NCBI RefSeq assembly: GCF_900100875.1 | Contig: NZ_FNKQ01000001.1 | Span: 434,001 to 498,000 of the forward strand | Source of the DNA: Halopelagius longus | Lineage (GTDB): Archaea; Halobacteriota; Halobacteria; Halobacteriales; Haloferacaceae | DNA length: 64,000 nucleotides | Direction: 5' to 3' | Shown: one piece after another, positions 41,438 to 51,124 of the stretch | Layout: every line of letters starts with the position of its first letter | How positions within the stretch are numbered: the stretch's first letter is position 1 | Made by a program: the position numbers and the translations under genes | Notes under the pieces: generated by a model | What the model was told of the DNA's origin: nothing | Databases searched by the model: none | Seen by the model: the letters and a program-made list of their open reading frames with translations, nothing else

Positions 41438-41857
41438 ATGGATGGTGGCGGCAGCACGGACATGACGCTCGCGTTCGAGTTGGAGGCGTTGAAGTCGCTC
41501 GCGGACCCCAACGCCGTGTTCAACGACGCCCGTCAGTGGACGGAGTACGTCGGCGTCGTGAGCGAGAAACCCACGTACGTCGTGACCAACTTCACGCGAA
41601 AGCACCGCATCCGCCAGGACTTCTTCTCCGGCCCCCGCGGGGTCAAGGAGAGTCTGGAGAACGTCAAACAGCAGTTCGACACCGACCGTCACGTCTTCGT
41701 CGGCACCTCGGAGGAGGACGAAGCCGTCGCCGGGGACGCCGACTGGGAGTACCTCCCGCTTTCGCAGGCCGCCGAGGCCGCCGACTGGGGGCTCGCGGGC
41801 GAGTCGCCCGAACCGGACCCCTTCGACTCCTCCGACGAACGCGACGACTGGCCCTGA
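41438..41857 (+). CDS. Conserved haloarchaeal protein (DUF7124-like)
   Basis: A 139-residue protein with a conserved N-terminal core: MTLAFELEALKSLADPNAVF, QWTEYVGVVSEKPTYVVTNF and RIRQDFFSGPRGVKES. The remaining 40 residues are acidic and disordered. I think it is the family numbered DUF7124 but the number is from memory. Start supported by a Shine-Dalgarno site 5 bp upstream; the longer upstream frame is a shadow. It may share a transcript with the small gene at 41134. Confidence 0.75.
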   Translation: MDGGGSTDMTLAFELEALKSLADPNAVFNDARQWTEYVGVVSEKPTYVVTNFTRKHRIRQDFFSGPRGVKESLENVKQQFDTDRHVFVGTSEEDEAVAGDADWEYLPLSQAAEAADWGLAGESPEPDPFDSSDERDDWP

Positions 41858-41971
41858 GCCGACCGGCTCGTCACCGATACCGGCGATATCGGCCACCTCA
41901 CCGCGGTTCTTTCGGGAGTCTCCGTCCGTGAAGCGAAAGCACTAATCGCGGTGCGTCCTTCTGTGGAATCA

Positions 41972-42898
41972 ATGAGTCACCAGTTGCCTGACGTACAGGC
42001 AAGCCGCCCCGACGTGACCGTGGGGCTGAGTCAGGTCGGCGTCACGGGGGTAGACAAACTCGTCAAAATCGCCCGCGACGACAAGCGTCCGCTCGTTCTG
42101 ATGGCCGAGTTCGAGGTGTTCGTGGACCTTCCGAGCGGTCGGAAGGGTATCGACATGAGCCGGAACATGCAGGTCATAGACGAGACGCTCGAAGACGCCG
42201 TCTCCGAACCCGCCTACCGCGTCGAGGACATGTGCGGCGACGCCGCGGAGCGACTCCTCGCGAAGCACGAGTACACGTCCACCGCCGAGGTTCGCATGAC
42301 CGCCGAACTCGTCCTCCGGGAGGACACCCCGGCGAGCGGACTCGCCACGCAGGGGACGGCGACCATCATCGCGAGCGCAGTCGCCACCGACGACGGCACC
42401 CGCGAGGAGATCGGCGCGGAAGTGACCGGCATGACGGTCTGTCCCTGTTCACAGGGCATGTCCGCCTCTCGCGCGCGCGACGTACTGCAGGATTTGGAGG
42501 TCGACGACGACACCATCGAGGAGTTCCTCTCGAAGGTGCCGCAACCGGGCCACTCCCAACGCGGCCACGCGACGCTCACCGTCGAGACGGAGGGGTCGCC
42601 CGACGTGGACCTGATGGACCTCATCGACATCGCCCGCGACTCGATGTCGGCGCGCATCTACAACCTCGCGAAGCGTCCGGACGAGGACCACATGACCTAC
42701 GAGGCGCACGCGAACGCGAAGTTCGTCGAGGACTGCGTCCGGTCGATGGCCGACCAAGTGCTCGAAGAAATGGACCACTTAGACGACGACGCCGTCGTCC
42801 GCATGAAGCAGTCGAACGACGAGTCCATCCACCAGCACAACGCCCACGCGGAGCGAGAAGTGACGCTCGAACAGCTCCGCGCGGAGATGGACCGGTAA
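41972..42898 (+). CDS. mptA: GTP cyclohydrolase MptA (type IB/FolE2-like)
   Basis: A 308-residue MptA, the archaeal GTP cyclohydrolase that makes 7,8-dihydro-D-neopterin 2',3'-cyclic phosphate at the start of tetrahydromethanopterin/folate-type pterin synthesis. The metal-binding cysteine motif [10 protein letters not shown] is at residue 155-164; [25 protein letters not shown] and [14 protein letters not shown] are further family blocks. ATG giving [13 protein letters not shown] chosen over a longer frame. The TrmB regulator lies convergently downstream. Confidence 0.95.
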   Translation: MSHQLPDVQASRPDVTVGLSQVGVTGVDKLVKIARDDKRPLVLMAEFEVFVDLPSGRKGIDMSRNMQVIDETLEDAVSEPAYRVEDMCGDAAERLLAKHEYTSTAEVRMTAELVLREDTPASGLATQGTATIIASAVATDDGTREEIGAEVTGMTVCPCSQGMSASRARDVLQDLEVDDDTIEEFLSKVPQPGHSQRGHATLTVETEGSPDVDLMDLIDIARDSMSARIYNLAKRPDEDHMTYEAHANAKFVEDCVRSMADQVLEEMDHLDDDAVVRMKQSNDESIHQHNAHAEREVTLEQLRAEMDR

Positions 42899-42949
42899 CG
42901 AAGCGGCTCTTCTCTCGCCCGAGGCGCTTCCTTCGGGTGTCGGATTCGG

Positions 42950-43774
42950 TTACTCCTCGGAGGCGGCCGCAGACAGAGAGAGCGGTTCCGCCTCCTCCCA
43001 CCGGGGGTCGAACATCGACCGGATGTCGGCGCTGAAATCCGGGTCCTTCAGGTCTATCATGGCGAACGCCTCGCCGGGGTCGAGCGGGTTCGGCACCTCG
43101 ATGCACACCTCCACGTCGTCGATTAGGTTGAACGTCCCCGAGAGCTGCTCGGACGTTCGGACGGAGAAGCGCGGGTGGTCCGCGAGACTGTCGAGGTAGC
43201 GCTCGCCCACGCTCTCGGGGAGGGAGGCCACGAGCTCGGGCGACATCAGCACGGATACGTCCACGCCGCGGTCGAGCGCCGTCGCCAACTCCTCGGTCAC
43301 CAAGTCGCCGACCTGCCCCAGGTCGAACTGCGCCGAGGGCGTCCCTGCGACCATGACGAGCGATTCGTCGGCGGCGGCGAGTCGTTCCAGAAGGAGGTCC
43401 ACCGACTCGTCGGTGCCGACGGCGGCGGTCCAGAACTGCCCCTGTACGGGTTCGGCCGTCTCCAGTTCGTCGGAGAGTTCGTCCACGACGGCCTCGTACT
43501 GCTCGGCCTTCTCGTCGAGTTCGCGCTTCTTGCTCTCCAACAGGCGGTCTAACGCCATGTCCGGTTCGACGGCGACGTACTTCTTGGGCCGACTGGCGGC
43601 CTGACTCCGCACGAGACTGTGCTGTTCGAGGCTGTTCAGCACGTCGTAGATGCGGCCCATCGGCACGTCGCTGGCGCGAGACAACTCTTTCGCGGTTGTC
43701 GCACCCGTCCGGAGGAGCGACCGATACGCCCGAGCTTCGTACTCGGACAGCCCGAGGTCCCGAAGGTTGGCCAT
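42950..43774 (-). CDS. TrmB family transcriptional regulator
   Basis: A 274-residue TrmB-type regulator. N-terminal winged helix (residues 1-75): LRDLGLSEYEARAYRSLLRT, GATTAKELSRASDVPMGRIY and DVLNSLEQHSLVR. A coiled helix (SKKRELDEKAEQYEAVVDEL) leads into the C-terminal TrmB ligand-binding/phospholipase-D-like domain. TrmB proteins sense sugars or other small molecules and repress or activate transport and metabolic genes. The cognate target is not evident; the gene is convergent with mptA. Confidence 0.9.
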   Translation of the reverse strand: MANLRDLGLSEYEARAYRSLLRTGATTAKELSRASDVPMGRIYDVLNSLEQHSLVRSQAASRPKKYVAVEPDMALDRLLESKKRELDEKAEQYEAVVDELSDELETAEPVQGQFWTAAVGTDESVDLLLERLAAADESLVMVAGTPSAQFDLGQVGDLVTEELATALDRGVDVSVLMSPELVASLPESVGERYLDSLADHPRFSVRTSEQLSGTFNLIDDVEVCIEVPNPLDPGEAFAMIDLKDPDFSADIRSMFDPRWEEAEPLSLSAAASEE

Positions 43775-43890
43775 GTCTCCGTGTCATTTGCTACCGTTAA
43801 AAACGCATCGGAGGTTTACACCCGGTTACCGTTCCCCGGCGTTTGTCCGAACCGGTCGCCGCCGCGGGGGCGTCGCGTCCGAACGTCGCC

Positions 43891-45531
43891 TCAGAGACCG
43901 CCGTCGAGGTCGGAGACGGCGGCCATCAGTTCGTCCGGCGTCGTCGCCGACGCCTCCTCGTCGCCGAGTCGGACGACGGCCTCGCCCTCCGGAACGTCCG
44001 CGCCGGGGAGGACCACCTTCTCGTGGTCGGCGACGCGCATCGCCGCCCGGTGGAGGTCGGACCTCGCGGGCGCGCCGACTTCGACGACGAGCGTCGAGCG
44101 CGTCAGTCGCGCGGCGACCGACCCGTAGCCGGCGACTTGGACGCCGATGCGGTCCCACGCGCCGCCGAACGCCGCGATGGCGTCGTGGGCGGCGTCCTCG
44201 TACCGGTCCTCGCCCGTCACCGCCGCGAGGTCGAGCAGCGCGTCGGCCATCTCGACGTTGCCGTCGAGGGGTCGAAGCGGCTTGTCGAGGAGTCCGACGT
44301 CCGTCTCGGGACCGTCGCGGAACGCCCCCTCCGGCTCCTGCAGTTCGTCGATGGCCACGTCGGCGACGCTCCGGGCGGTTTCGAGCGCTCCCTCGTCGCC
44401 GACGACCTGTCGGGCGCGGACGAACGCGGAGACGACGCGCGCGTGGTCTTCGAGTAAGTGCGACTCGCCCGACTCCTCGCTCGCGCGGTAGTGGGTGACG
44501 ACGCCGTCGTCGACGAGCGACGACGCCACGTAATCCAGCGTGCGGCGGGCGTAGTCGGTCGCTCTCTCGTCGTCGGTGTAGGCGGCGAACGTCAAAAACG
44601 CGTCCGCCGCGAGGGCGTTCGCGCCCGCGTACGCGGTGAGGTCGCGCCGCGGTCCGGTCTCCTCGCCGCGCGCATCGGCGTCACCCTCGTAGTAGTCGGA
44701 CTCCTCCGCCGGGCCGAGACTCCCGCCGAACGCCGCGCCGTTCCAGAGGTTCTCCGCGAGGAAATCGAGCGTCTCGCGGACCGGCCCGAGGAACTCCTCG
44801 TCGCCGGTGTAGAGGTAGCCGTTGGCGAAGGCGCGACAGAGCGCCGCGTTCGAGTCGAGCAGTTTCTCGTGGTGCGGGTCGGTCCAGTCCGGCGCGTCGG
44901 CGTACCGGAAGAAGCCGCCCTCCACGTCGTCGAACAGCGACTCCCGAATCGCGCCGAGCGTCTCCAACCCCTGCTCGCGGGCGCGTTTCAGCGCGAACTC
45001 GACGGTTCGGGGCATCGGGAACTTCGCGCCGTCGCCCCACCCGGCGAAGCGGTGGTCGTACTTCTCGTCGAGTTGCCCCGCGAGGTGCTCTTCGATTCGC
45101 GCCGTCACCTCGCCCGCGGGCGTCGGCTTGCCGGCGAGTGCGCGGGGGATGCGCCCCGCCTCCGCCCCCTTCTCGGTCCAGAGGTCGCGGACCTTCTCCA
45201 GAACCTGCCGCATCCCGTCGGGGCCGAGGTACGTCGCCCCGGTCAGGAGGTCACCGCTCGGGGTGAGAAACACCGTCGAGGGGAACCCGCCCATGTTGTA
45301 CCGCTCCCGCACACGCGGGTGGCGGTCTACGTCCACCCGGACGGGGACGAACCCGTCGTTGACGTTGGCTGCGATCCGCGGTTCCGCGTACGTCTCGACG
45401 TCCATCTCGTGACAGCCGTCGCACCACGTCGCGGTCAGAGACAGCAACACCGGCTTCTCGGACGTTCGAGCCTCCTCGAACGCGTCGGGTCCCCACCTGC
45501 GCCACTCGACCCGCGTCTTGTCGTCTGCCAT
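43891..45531 (-). CDS. YyaL-type thioredoxin-domain protein (DUF255)
   Basis: A 546-residue protein with an N-terminal thioredoxin fold: SLTATWCDGCHEMDVETY places Cys37 and Cys40 in a WCxxC motif, with VRVDVDRHPRVRERYNMGGF following. The remainder is an alpha/alpha barrel resembling glycosidase/epimerase modules, with conserved LLDSNAALCRAFANGYLYTG and DHARVVSAFVRA segments. This arrangement is DUF255/YyaL, of unproven role. It ends with an acidic tail. ATG at MADDKTRVEWRRWG chosen; the longer frame upstream is the shadow of fxsA and its promoter. Confidence 0.9.
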   Translation of the reverse strand: MADDKTRVEWRRWGPDAFEEARTSEKPVLLSLTATWCDGCHEMDVETYAEPRIAANVNDGFVPVRVDVDRHPRVRERYNMGGFPSTVFLTPSGDLLTGATYLGPDGMRQVLEKVRDLWTEKGAEAGRIPRALAGKPTPAGEVTARIEEHLAGQLDEKYDHRFAGWGDGAKFPMPRTVEFALKRAREQGLETLGAIRESLFDDVEGGFFRYADAPDWTDPHHEKLLDSNAALCRAFANGYLYTGDEEFLGPVRETLDFLAENLWNGAAFGGSLGPAEESDYYEGDADARGEETGPRRDLTAYAGANALAADAFLTFAAYTDDERATDYARRTLDYVASSLVDDGVVTHYRASEESGESHLLEDHARVVSAFVRARQVVGDEGALETARSVADVAIDELQEPEGAFRDGPETDVGLLDKPLRPLDGNVEMADALLDLAAVTGEDRYEDAAHDAIAAFGGAWDRIGVQVAGYGSVAARLTRSTLVVEVGAPARSDLHRAAMRVADHEKVVLPGADVPEGEAVVRLGDEEASATTPDELMAAVSDLDGGL

Positions 45532-45630
45532 GTGTCGCGTTCGGGGAGCGCGTGGGGTAAGCCCTTCGAGGTACGGTGACGACTCCCGAACGTCACAAGG
45601 GCTTTGAACGGTGGCCGAAAATAACCCCCC

Positions 45631-46113
45631 ATGCAGACGCGCTGGGTCATCGCGATTCTCCTCGCGATACCGCTCGCCGACACGTTGCTCCTCGTCCCCG
45701 TCGCCAACGCCATCGGGTTCGCCGCGACGGTGTTGCTGGTCGTCCTCACCGGCCTCGTCGGTATGCTCCTCGTCCGCGCGGAGGGGCGGCACACGATTTC
45801 GAGGCTCCAACAGAAGGTGGCGACCGGCGGCCTCCCGACGAACGAACTGATGGACGGCGGCCTGCTCATCGCCGCGGGCGCATTCCTCCTCACGCCGGGC
45901 ATCGTCACGGACCTGTTGGGCTTCATGCTCGCGCTTCCGCTGACGCGATACCCCATCCGCGAGGTGCTGAAGCGCTACGTGGTCAAGCCCTACATCGAGA
46001 AACAGACCGACGGGTTCGTCTCCGGCGGCGTCTGGACCGGCGGCTACCCCGACGACGACGTCATCGACTTAGACCCCGAAAGTTACGGCCGCCGCGACGA
46101 CGACAATTCGTAA
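45631..46113 (+). CDS. fxsA: FxsA family membrane protein
   Basis: A 160-residue cytoplasmic membrane protein. FxsA signature regions are visible: IPLADTLLLVPVANAIGFAA, the VVLTGLVGMLLVRAEGRHTI helix and ELMDGGLLIAAGAFLLTPGI. FxsA in Escherichia coli is known for alleviating phage-exclusion; in haloarchaea its role is unknown. The 40-residue tail is acidic. Divergent from the thioredoxin gene at 43891. Confidence 0.9.
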   Translation: MQTRWVIAILLAIPLADTLLLVPVANAIGFAATVLLVVLTGLVGMLLVRAEGRHTISRLQQKVATGGLPTNELMDGGLLIAAGAFLLTPGIVTDLLGFMLALPLTRYPIREVLKRYVVKPYIEKQTDGFVSGGVWTGGYPDDDVIDLDPESYGRRDDDNS

Positions 46114-46183
46114 CACGCAACGCTGTCGCCCCGAAAGGAAACCCTTAAACTCGACACCGGACAACGACTGAATGCGCTCACCT

Positions 46184-46257
46184 GGGCCAATAGCTCAGTC
46201 AGGTTGAGCGCTCGGCTGATAACCGGGAGGTCCGCGGTTCAAATCCGCGTTGGCCCA
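46184..46257 (+). tRNA. tRNA-Ile(GAT)
   Basis: A 74-nt cloverleaf: acceptor GGGCCAA pairs with TTGGCCC, discriminator A at 46257; D-arm TAGCTCAGTC region; anticodon stem CTCGG/CCGGG with loop CTGATAA, giving anticodon GAT at 46218-46220; T-arm GCGGTTCAAATCCGC. No intron. CCA is not encoded. A CTTAAAC TATA-like box lies about 35 bp before its 5' end. Confidence 0.95.
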
Positions 46258-46263
46258 CCTACA

Positions 46264-46320
46264 GCGCGAACGGTATTTGGCCGTTCCGCGTTAGGGGCTG
46301 AGAACTCCCCAGCCACCTAA
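46264..46320. other. Two bulged hairpins downstream of tRNA-Ile
   Basis: GCGAACGG (near 46265) pairs with CCGTTC-CGC (to 46290) with one bulge, and TTAGGGGCTG (46291-46300) pairs with CAGCC-A-CCTAA (46310-46320) with one extra A. They lie 7-60 nt after the tRNA and could be a terminator or a structured 3' element. The rest of 46321-46512 shows no gene. Confidence 0.45.
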
Positions 46321-46512
46321 CTTCGTTCCTACTACTCCTGAATAGAACCGTCTCTCTTCGATGATTTGAACGGGCAGACTGACGGCGATCGTGGCTAATT
46401 CGGCCATGTTTCAGACGGACCCTTGTGCTACGTACCAGACCCGCAGTGCCCGCTTCACTTCGTCGCTAGCGGATGTCGGCTCGTACCACAGAAGCGCTCT
46501 CCCCGGAGTATC

Positions 46513-46521
46513 TTTATATAT
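46513..46521 (+). promoter_or_regulatory. TATA box for the gene at 46543
   Basis: TTTATATAT centred 26 bp before the ATG at 46543. Confidence 0.8.
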
Positions 46522-46542
46522 CGTTGACGTGTCTGTGCGAAC

Positions 46543-47724
46543 ATGACACAGTACGCCTCGCGGCGGAGTGTACTGAAAGCGATAGGCGCGTTGGGGGCGG
46601 CTTCCGGTGCGGTCGGTACCGCAAGCGCCCGGGGAAAACCGACGAGCGCGCGGTACGCCACGTTCAACGTCGTCGACCTGACCACGGAGCAGGTTCAGGA
46701 ACCGGGCGACGAACAGGCGGAGGCGGCCGCACGTATCATTCAGGAGATACGGCCGGACGTGCTCGTCCTCAACGAACTCGCGAACAACCTCCAAGAGGGG
46801 AAACGGACGGAGCGAACCAACGTCGATGCCTTCGTCGAGAACTACCTCAGCGTCCCGCAACGGGACGGCCTCGAAGGCATCGACTACCAGTACACCCTCC
46901 AACCGGAGAGCAACACCGGCGTTCTCCCGGAGGAGGAGTACGACTTCAACAAGGACGGGCAGGCGGGTGAACGACCCGACGACGCCTTCGGATTCGGGCA
47001 GTACCCCGGTCACTACGCGTTCGCCGTGGCGAGTCGGTACCCCTTCGACGAGGAGGCCGTTCGCACGTTCCGGGAGTTCCTGTGGGCGGACATGCCGGAC
47101 AATCTCATTCCGGTCGAGGGCGAGGAGGGCGTCGAGACGGACGATATCTACCTGACGGAGGCGGAGTTGGAGGTGTTCCGACTCTCCTCGAAGACGCACG
47201 TGGACGTGCCGTTCTGCGTCGACGACGAAATCGTCCACGGCCTCTTCTCGCACCCGACGCCGCCGGTGTTCGACGGCGACAACAACTTCAACGGCCGGTG
47301 GAACCACGACGAGGTACGCTTCTTCGCGGACTACGTCGCCGGTGCCGACTACATCTACGACGATAGCGGGACGGAGGGCGGCCTCGACGACGACGCTTCC
47401 TACGTCCTGATGGGCGACATGAACGCGGGATTAGCGGGCGACCGACCGCTCGACCCGGCGAGGAAGTACTTCCTCGAGAACGACGACTTCCAGACCCACA
47501 AACTCCCCACGAGTCCGGGCGGCGCCCAACTGGGGAACCGCTACGCGACGGCCACCTTCGGCGGCGGGTCGAAGGTCGATTGGGTCCTCCCCTCCCCGGA
47601 CCTCACGCTCCGTTCGTCGTCCGTGGTCTGGCCGAGTGCGGAGGCGACGAAGCGCGGACTCGGCGACGACGGGGAGACGGCGTCCGACCACCGGATGGTG
47701 TGGGCCGATATCGCCACCAAGTGA
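46543..47724 (+). CDS. Tat-exported endonuclease/exonuclease/phosphatase-fold protein
   Basis: A 393-residue secreted enzyme. Residues 1-30 are a Tat signal: ASRRSVLKAIGALGAASGAV, with the twin Arg at 7-8 and an alanine-rich h-region, ending SARG. The EEP core follows: RYATFNVVDLTTEQ, VLVLNELANN (the metal Glu), YVLMGDMNAG and the terminal ASDHRMVWADIA. The middle (PVFDGDNNFNGRWNHDEVRF) differs from DNase-I-like nucleases, and I would expect a phosphatase or phosphodiesterase. Leaderless by the TATA box. Alone in its direction between the tRNA and an MFS gene. Confidence 0.9.
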   Translation: MTQYASRRSVLKAIGALGAASGAVGTASARGKPTSARYATFNVVDLTTEQVQEPGDEQAEAAARIIQEIRPDVLVLNELANNLQEGKRTERTNVDAFVENYLSVPQRDGLEGIDYQYTLQPESNTGVLPEEEYDFNKDGQAGERPDDAFGFGQYPGHYAFAVASRYPFDEEAVRTFREFLWADMPDNLIPVEGEEGVETDDIYLTEAELEVFRLSSKTHVDVPFCVDDEIVHGLFSHPTPPVFDGDNNFNGRWNHDEVRFFADYVAGADYIYDDSGTEGGLDDDASYVLMGDMNAGLAGDRPLDPARKYFLENDDFQTHKLPTSPGGAQLGNRYATATFGGGSKVDWVLPSPDLTLRSSSVVWPSAEATKRGLGDDGETASDHRMVWADIATK

Positions 47725-47746
47725 GGCGGTACTCGTTCGACGCCGC

Positions 47747-49045
47747 CTAGTCGTTTCCGCCGGCGTCGGTGAACGGGTCGCGGAGCGACCGGCGGGCGGT
47801 GACCGTCTCCTCGACCTGCGTCCAGACGAGTACGAAGCCGACTACCGCGAGGGCGGACCCGAAGGCGAAGGGGACGACGAAGCCGAACGCGACGAGAAAG
47901 CCCGACGCCAGCGGACCGAGGGCGATGCCGAACCCGAACGCCATCGTCAGCACCGACAGCGTGCCGCCCGAACGACCGGCGGGCGCGAGGTCACCCGCGA
48001 GGGCGAGTGCGGGCGCGAAGACCATCGCCCCGGCGACGCCTTGAGCGAAGCGCGCGCCGAACATCAGCCACGGGTCGAGGATGACGCCTTGAACGAACGT
48101 CGTCGGGACGAGAAGCGCCATCCCGAGGACGATGAACGGCTTGCGGCCGAAGAAGTCCGTCGCTCGGCCGATAGGGACCTGCAGGAGAATCTGCGCGAGG
48201 ACGAACGCCGCGAACTGGAGGCCGAACATCGTCGCGCCCTGCGCGAGTCGCTGGTTGACTATCTCCCCGAGGGTCGCAAACAGGGCGATGCCGACCGCCA
48301 TGAAGAAACTCGCGAGTCCGAGCGTGAACACGGGGTCGAGCACGCCCCGGCCCGACCGGTCGAAGACGGAGACGTTCTCGGCGAGGGAGTCGCCGGCGTC
48401 CGTCTCGGGGACCTCCGGGTCGCGGACGAGCATCGAGACGAGGGCGAAACTCAGGGTGGCCGTCAGCGTCGCGATGTAGAAGGCGGCGTCGAAGCCGTTC
48501 ATCGTCACCGACGCCCCGCCGACGTCGAAGGTGAACGGACCCGCGGAGACGACTGCACCGGCGGCGATGGGGCCGACGCCGAACCCGACCAGTCGGAAGG
48601 TGTTGTACGTCCCCATGTTCCCCCCGCGATTCGACTCCGACGCGAGGTCGTTGACGAGGGCGACGGTCGTCGGGATTATCAGCGCGCCCGCGACTCCTTG
48701 GACGACGCGGAGTCCGACGAGGTGCCAGTACGTGGCGGCGAACGAGTACGAGAAGCTGGCGACGCCGATGAGCACCAGCCCGACGAGGACGAAAATCTTC
48801 CGACGACCGGCGCGGTCCGAGAGCCGACCGGTGAAGGGCTGTAACGGGCTGTTGACCAAGCCGAAAAGCGAGAGGACGATACCCGTAACCGCCACCTCCG
48901 TCAAGCCGAACGTCGCCCCGGAGATGTACTCGCTCCCGATGAAAAGCGGCAGGACGACGACGAGAAACGAGTTGCCGACCGACTCGGTCATCCGCGCCAC
49001 GGCCAGCGCCAACACCTGCGGGTCGACGCCGAGACGGTCCCTCAT
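47747..49045 (-). CDS. MFS transporter
   Basis: A 432-residue major facilitator with 12 transmembrane helices. The loop 2-3 signature is present as GRLSDRAGRRKIFVLVGLVL near residue 75 and its half-repeat as GRATDFFGRKPFIVLGMALL; GARFAQGVAGAMVFAPALAL belongs to the second half. It is of the drug/metabolite exporter type but the substrate is not predictable. ATG at MRDRLGVDPQVLALAVARM chosen; upstream residues are non-coding in character. Confidence 0.92.
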   Translation of the reverse strand: MRDRLGVDPQVLALAVARMTESVGNSFLVVVLPLFIGSEYISGATFGLTEVAVTGIVLSLFGLVNSPLQPFTGRLSDRAGRRKIFVLVGLVLIGVASFSYSFAATYWHLVGLRVVQGVAGALIIPTTVALVNDLASESNRGGNMGTYNTFRLVGFGVGPIAAGAVVSAGPFTFDVGGASVTMNGFDAAFYIATLTATLSFALVSMLVRDPEVPETDAGDSLAENVSVFDRSGRGVLDPVFTLGLASFFMAVGIALFATLGEIVNQRLAQGATMFGLQFAAFVLAQILLQVPIGRATDFFGRKPFIVLGMALLVPTTFVQGVILDPWLMFGARFAQGVAGAMVFAPALALAGDLAPAGRSGGTLSVLTMAFGFGIALGPLASGFLVAFGFVVPFAFGSALAVVGFVLVWTQVEETVTARRSLRDPFTDAGGND

Positions 49046-49241
49046 CGGTCGTGACTCACCGGTTTCGAGACGGTCATTGGTCGCTCCGAGGGCGGCGTCG
49101 GCCAATACTGTTGTGACCACCGTCGGCGGCGTTCGCGTCGCGGGAGCAGGGGGCCGTTTTCGTCTCTCGCACCGGCCGCACCGCGCGGCCCGCACGTCGG
49201 CTGGACACACCTCTTTTCCTTTCAGACGGAGTATTACCTGT

Positions 49242-49391
49242 GTGTCAGACCAGCAAGACCAACACGGAAGGCCGTTGTTCGCTTGCGGAAAGTGTTCGAT
49301 AGTCTACGCGCGGTTCGACTCGCCGAGCGAGTGCCGCGTCTGCGGACACGACTCGTTCACCGAGGTACAGGTGCAAAACCGGCCGTTTTGA
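49242..49391 (+). CDS. Small zinc-ribbon protein
   Basis: A 49-residue protein with two CxxC pairs: FACGKCSIVYA and CRVCGHDSF, forming a rubredoxin-like zinc ribbon. GTG start chosen (VSDQQDQHGRPLF); a CTTTTCC element about 27 bp upstream may be its promoter. Too short for most gene finders. Function unknown; divergent from the MFS gene. Confidence 0.75.
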   Translation: MSDQQDQHGRPLFACGKCSIVYARFDSPSECRVCGHDSFTEVQVQNRPF

Positions 49392-49609
49392 GGTTGCCGT
49401 CGGCCCGTCGGCCGCGCCCGACGCCCGCAAGGTCGAACTCTATCATCTGGTAACACTTCACGCTCTGGCTCTCTGAAGCGTCAGGTCACCCTCGCCGCAT
49501 CCGGCCGGTTCCGACGTGTTCCGTGCCGACAATCGCAGTTACTGCGAACGAGGCGCCGGATTTGACGACGAGGCCGACATTCATCGCCGAGACGCATAAT
49601 GTATGTTTT

Positions 49610-51124
49610 ATGATACAATCGAGGGCCGTGGTAACGCTCGTCGTCGTCCTTTCCCTCGTCGTCGCGGGGGGCGTCGGGCCGGGGAGTGTCGCGGCGACTC
49701 CCGAGGACGCGGCGACGGCGACGAACGGTACGGATCCGGATTCGACGCCGTCGTCGTCCGTCGCCGGCGGGAACGGAAGCCTCGAAATCCACTTCATCAA
49801 CGTCGGACAGGGTGCGAGCATCCTCGTCGTCTCGCCGTCGGGGGAGACGATGCTGATAGACACCGGCGACTGGCGCGACGACGGTGCCGACGTACTGCAG
49901 TATCTCGAACGGGAGAACGTCTCGCGCATCGACCACCTCGTCACCACCCACGCCGACGCCGACCACATCGGCGGGCACGCGGCGGTTATCGACCGCTACG
50001 AGACCGAGAAAGGCGGCGTCGGGGCCGTGTACGACCCCGGAATCGCCGCCTCGTCGGACACGTACCAGCGGTACTTGAACGCGGTCGAACGGCACGACGT
50101 TCCGCTGTACGAAGTCGCGGCCAACGACACGATACCGTTCGCCGGCGTCAACGCCACGGTTCTCGCGCCGCCCGAGACGCCACTGGCCGACGGCGACAGA
50201 AACGAGAACAGCGTCGTCCTCTCGCTCAGAAACGACTCGGAGTCGACCGGATACCTCTTCCCCGGCGACGCCGAGGACGACGGGGAGGCGTACCTCACCC
50301 GCCAGTACGGGGAGCGACTGAACGCGACCGTACTGCAGGCCGGCCACCACGGCAGTCGGTCGAGTACGAGTGACGCACTTCTCGACGAGAGTTCGCCGCG
50401 CGTCGTCGTCGTCTCCAGTGCGTACGACTCCCGATACGGTCACCCGCACAACGAGACGCTCGAGAGACTCGCCTCGCGGTCGGTTTCCACGTACTGGACG
50501 GCCACTCACGGCAACGTCGTCCTCGTGGAGGAGGGCGACGAACTCGTCGTGAAGACCCAGCAGAACGCGACGACGAACCCCCTCGAACTGCGCTCGGGGT
50601 CGCCGGTCGAACCCGGAACGGGTCCGAACGTCACGGAACGCAGTCGCCTCTCACTCGCGACTGCGGGCGATGGAAACGGGACGGCCACGGACACGGCGAC
50701 GGAAACCGAGACCGCCACCGAGACGGCGACGGAGACGCCCGAACCGACGCCGACTCCGACGGCCACTCCCACGCCCTCGCCGTCGGAACCGGCCGAGATT
50801 TCGCTCGCCGAGGTCAACGCCGACGCGGCCGGAGACGAGAGCGAGAACCTCGACGACGAGTACGTCGTGTTCGAAAACACCGGCGACTCGGCGGCGGACC
50901 TCTCGGGATGGACGGTCGAAGACGGGGCGGGCCACACCTACGCGTTCCCGGACGGGTTCACCCTCGACGCGGGTGAGAGCGTCACCCTCCGAACCGGCGC
51001 CGGCGACGACACCGAAACCGACCTGTACTGGGGGTCCCAACGCCCCGTCTGGAACAACGGCGGCGACACCGTCACCGTGACCGACGCGTCGGGAACCGTC
51101 GTCGTAGAGGAGACGTACCCGTGA
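49610..51124 (+). CDS. Secreted ComEC-like metallo-beta-lactamase-fold protein with C-terminal lamin-tail domain
   Basis: A 504-residue exported protein. A Sec-type signal covers residues 1-29 (VVTLVVVLSLVVAGGVGPG). The metallo-hydrolase core shows THADADHIGGH (His114, Asp116, Asp118, His119) and later GHHGSRSSTSDALLDE; this is the ComEC/Rec2 subtype. A Thr/Pro-rich spacer (about 365-400) leads to a lamin-tail (LTD) module: EYVVFENTGDSAADLSGWTV, then GESVTLRTGAG. The first ATG after the upstream non-coding stretch is MIQSRAVV. Its stop overlaps the DUF3006 start by 4 bp. Probably a cell-surface nuclease or phosphohydrolase; inference. Confidence 0.9.
   Translation: MIQSRAVVTLVVVLSLVVAGGVGPGSVAATPEDAATATNGTDPDSTPSSSVAGGNGSLEIHFINVGQGASILVVSPSGETMLIDTGDWRDDGADVLQYLERENVSRIDHLVTTHADADHIGGHAAVIDRYETEKGGVGAVYDPGIAASSDTYQRYLNAVERHDVPLYEVAANDTIPFAGVNATVLAPPETPLADGDRNENSVVLSLRNDSESTGYLFPGDAEDDGEAYLTRQYGERLNATVLQAGHHGSRSSTSDALLDESSPRVVVVSSAYDSRYGHPHNETLERLASRSVSTYWTATHGNVVLVEEGDELVVKTQQNATTNPLELRSGSPVEPGTGPNVTERSRLSLATAGDGNGTATDTATETETATETATETPEPTPTPTATPTPSPSEPAEISLAEVNADAAGDESENLDDEYVVFENTGDSAADLSGWTVEDGAGHTYAFPDGFTLDAGESVTLRTGAGDDTETDLYWGSQRPVWNNGGDTVTVTDASGTVVVEETYP

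Noticed and set aside
46258-46542. Integrated element after the tRNA
   Set aside because: No integrase, no duplicated tRNA 3' end and no foreign gene were seen in the window.
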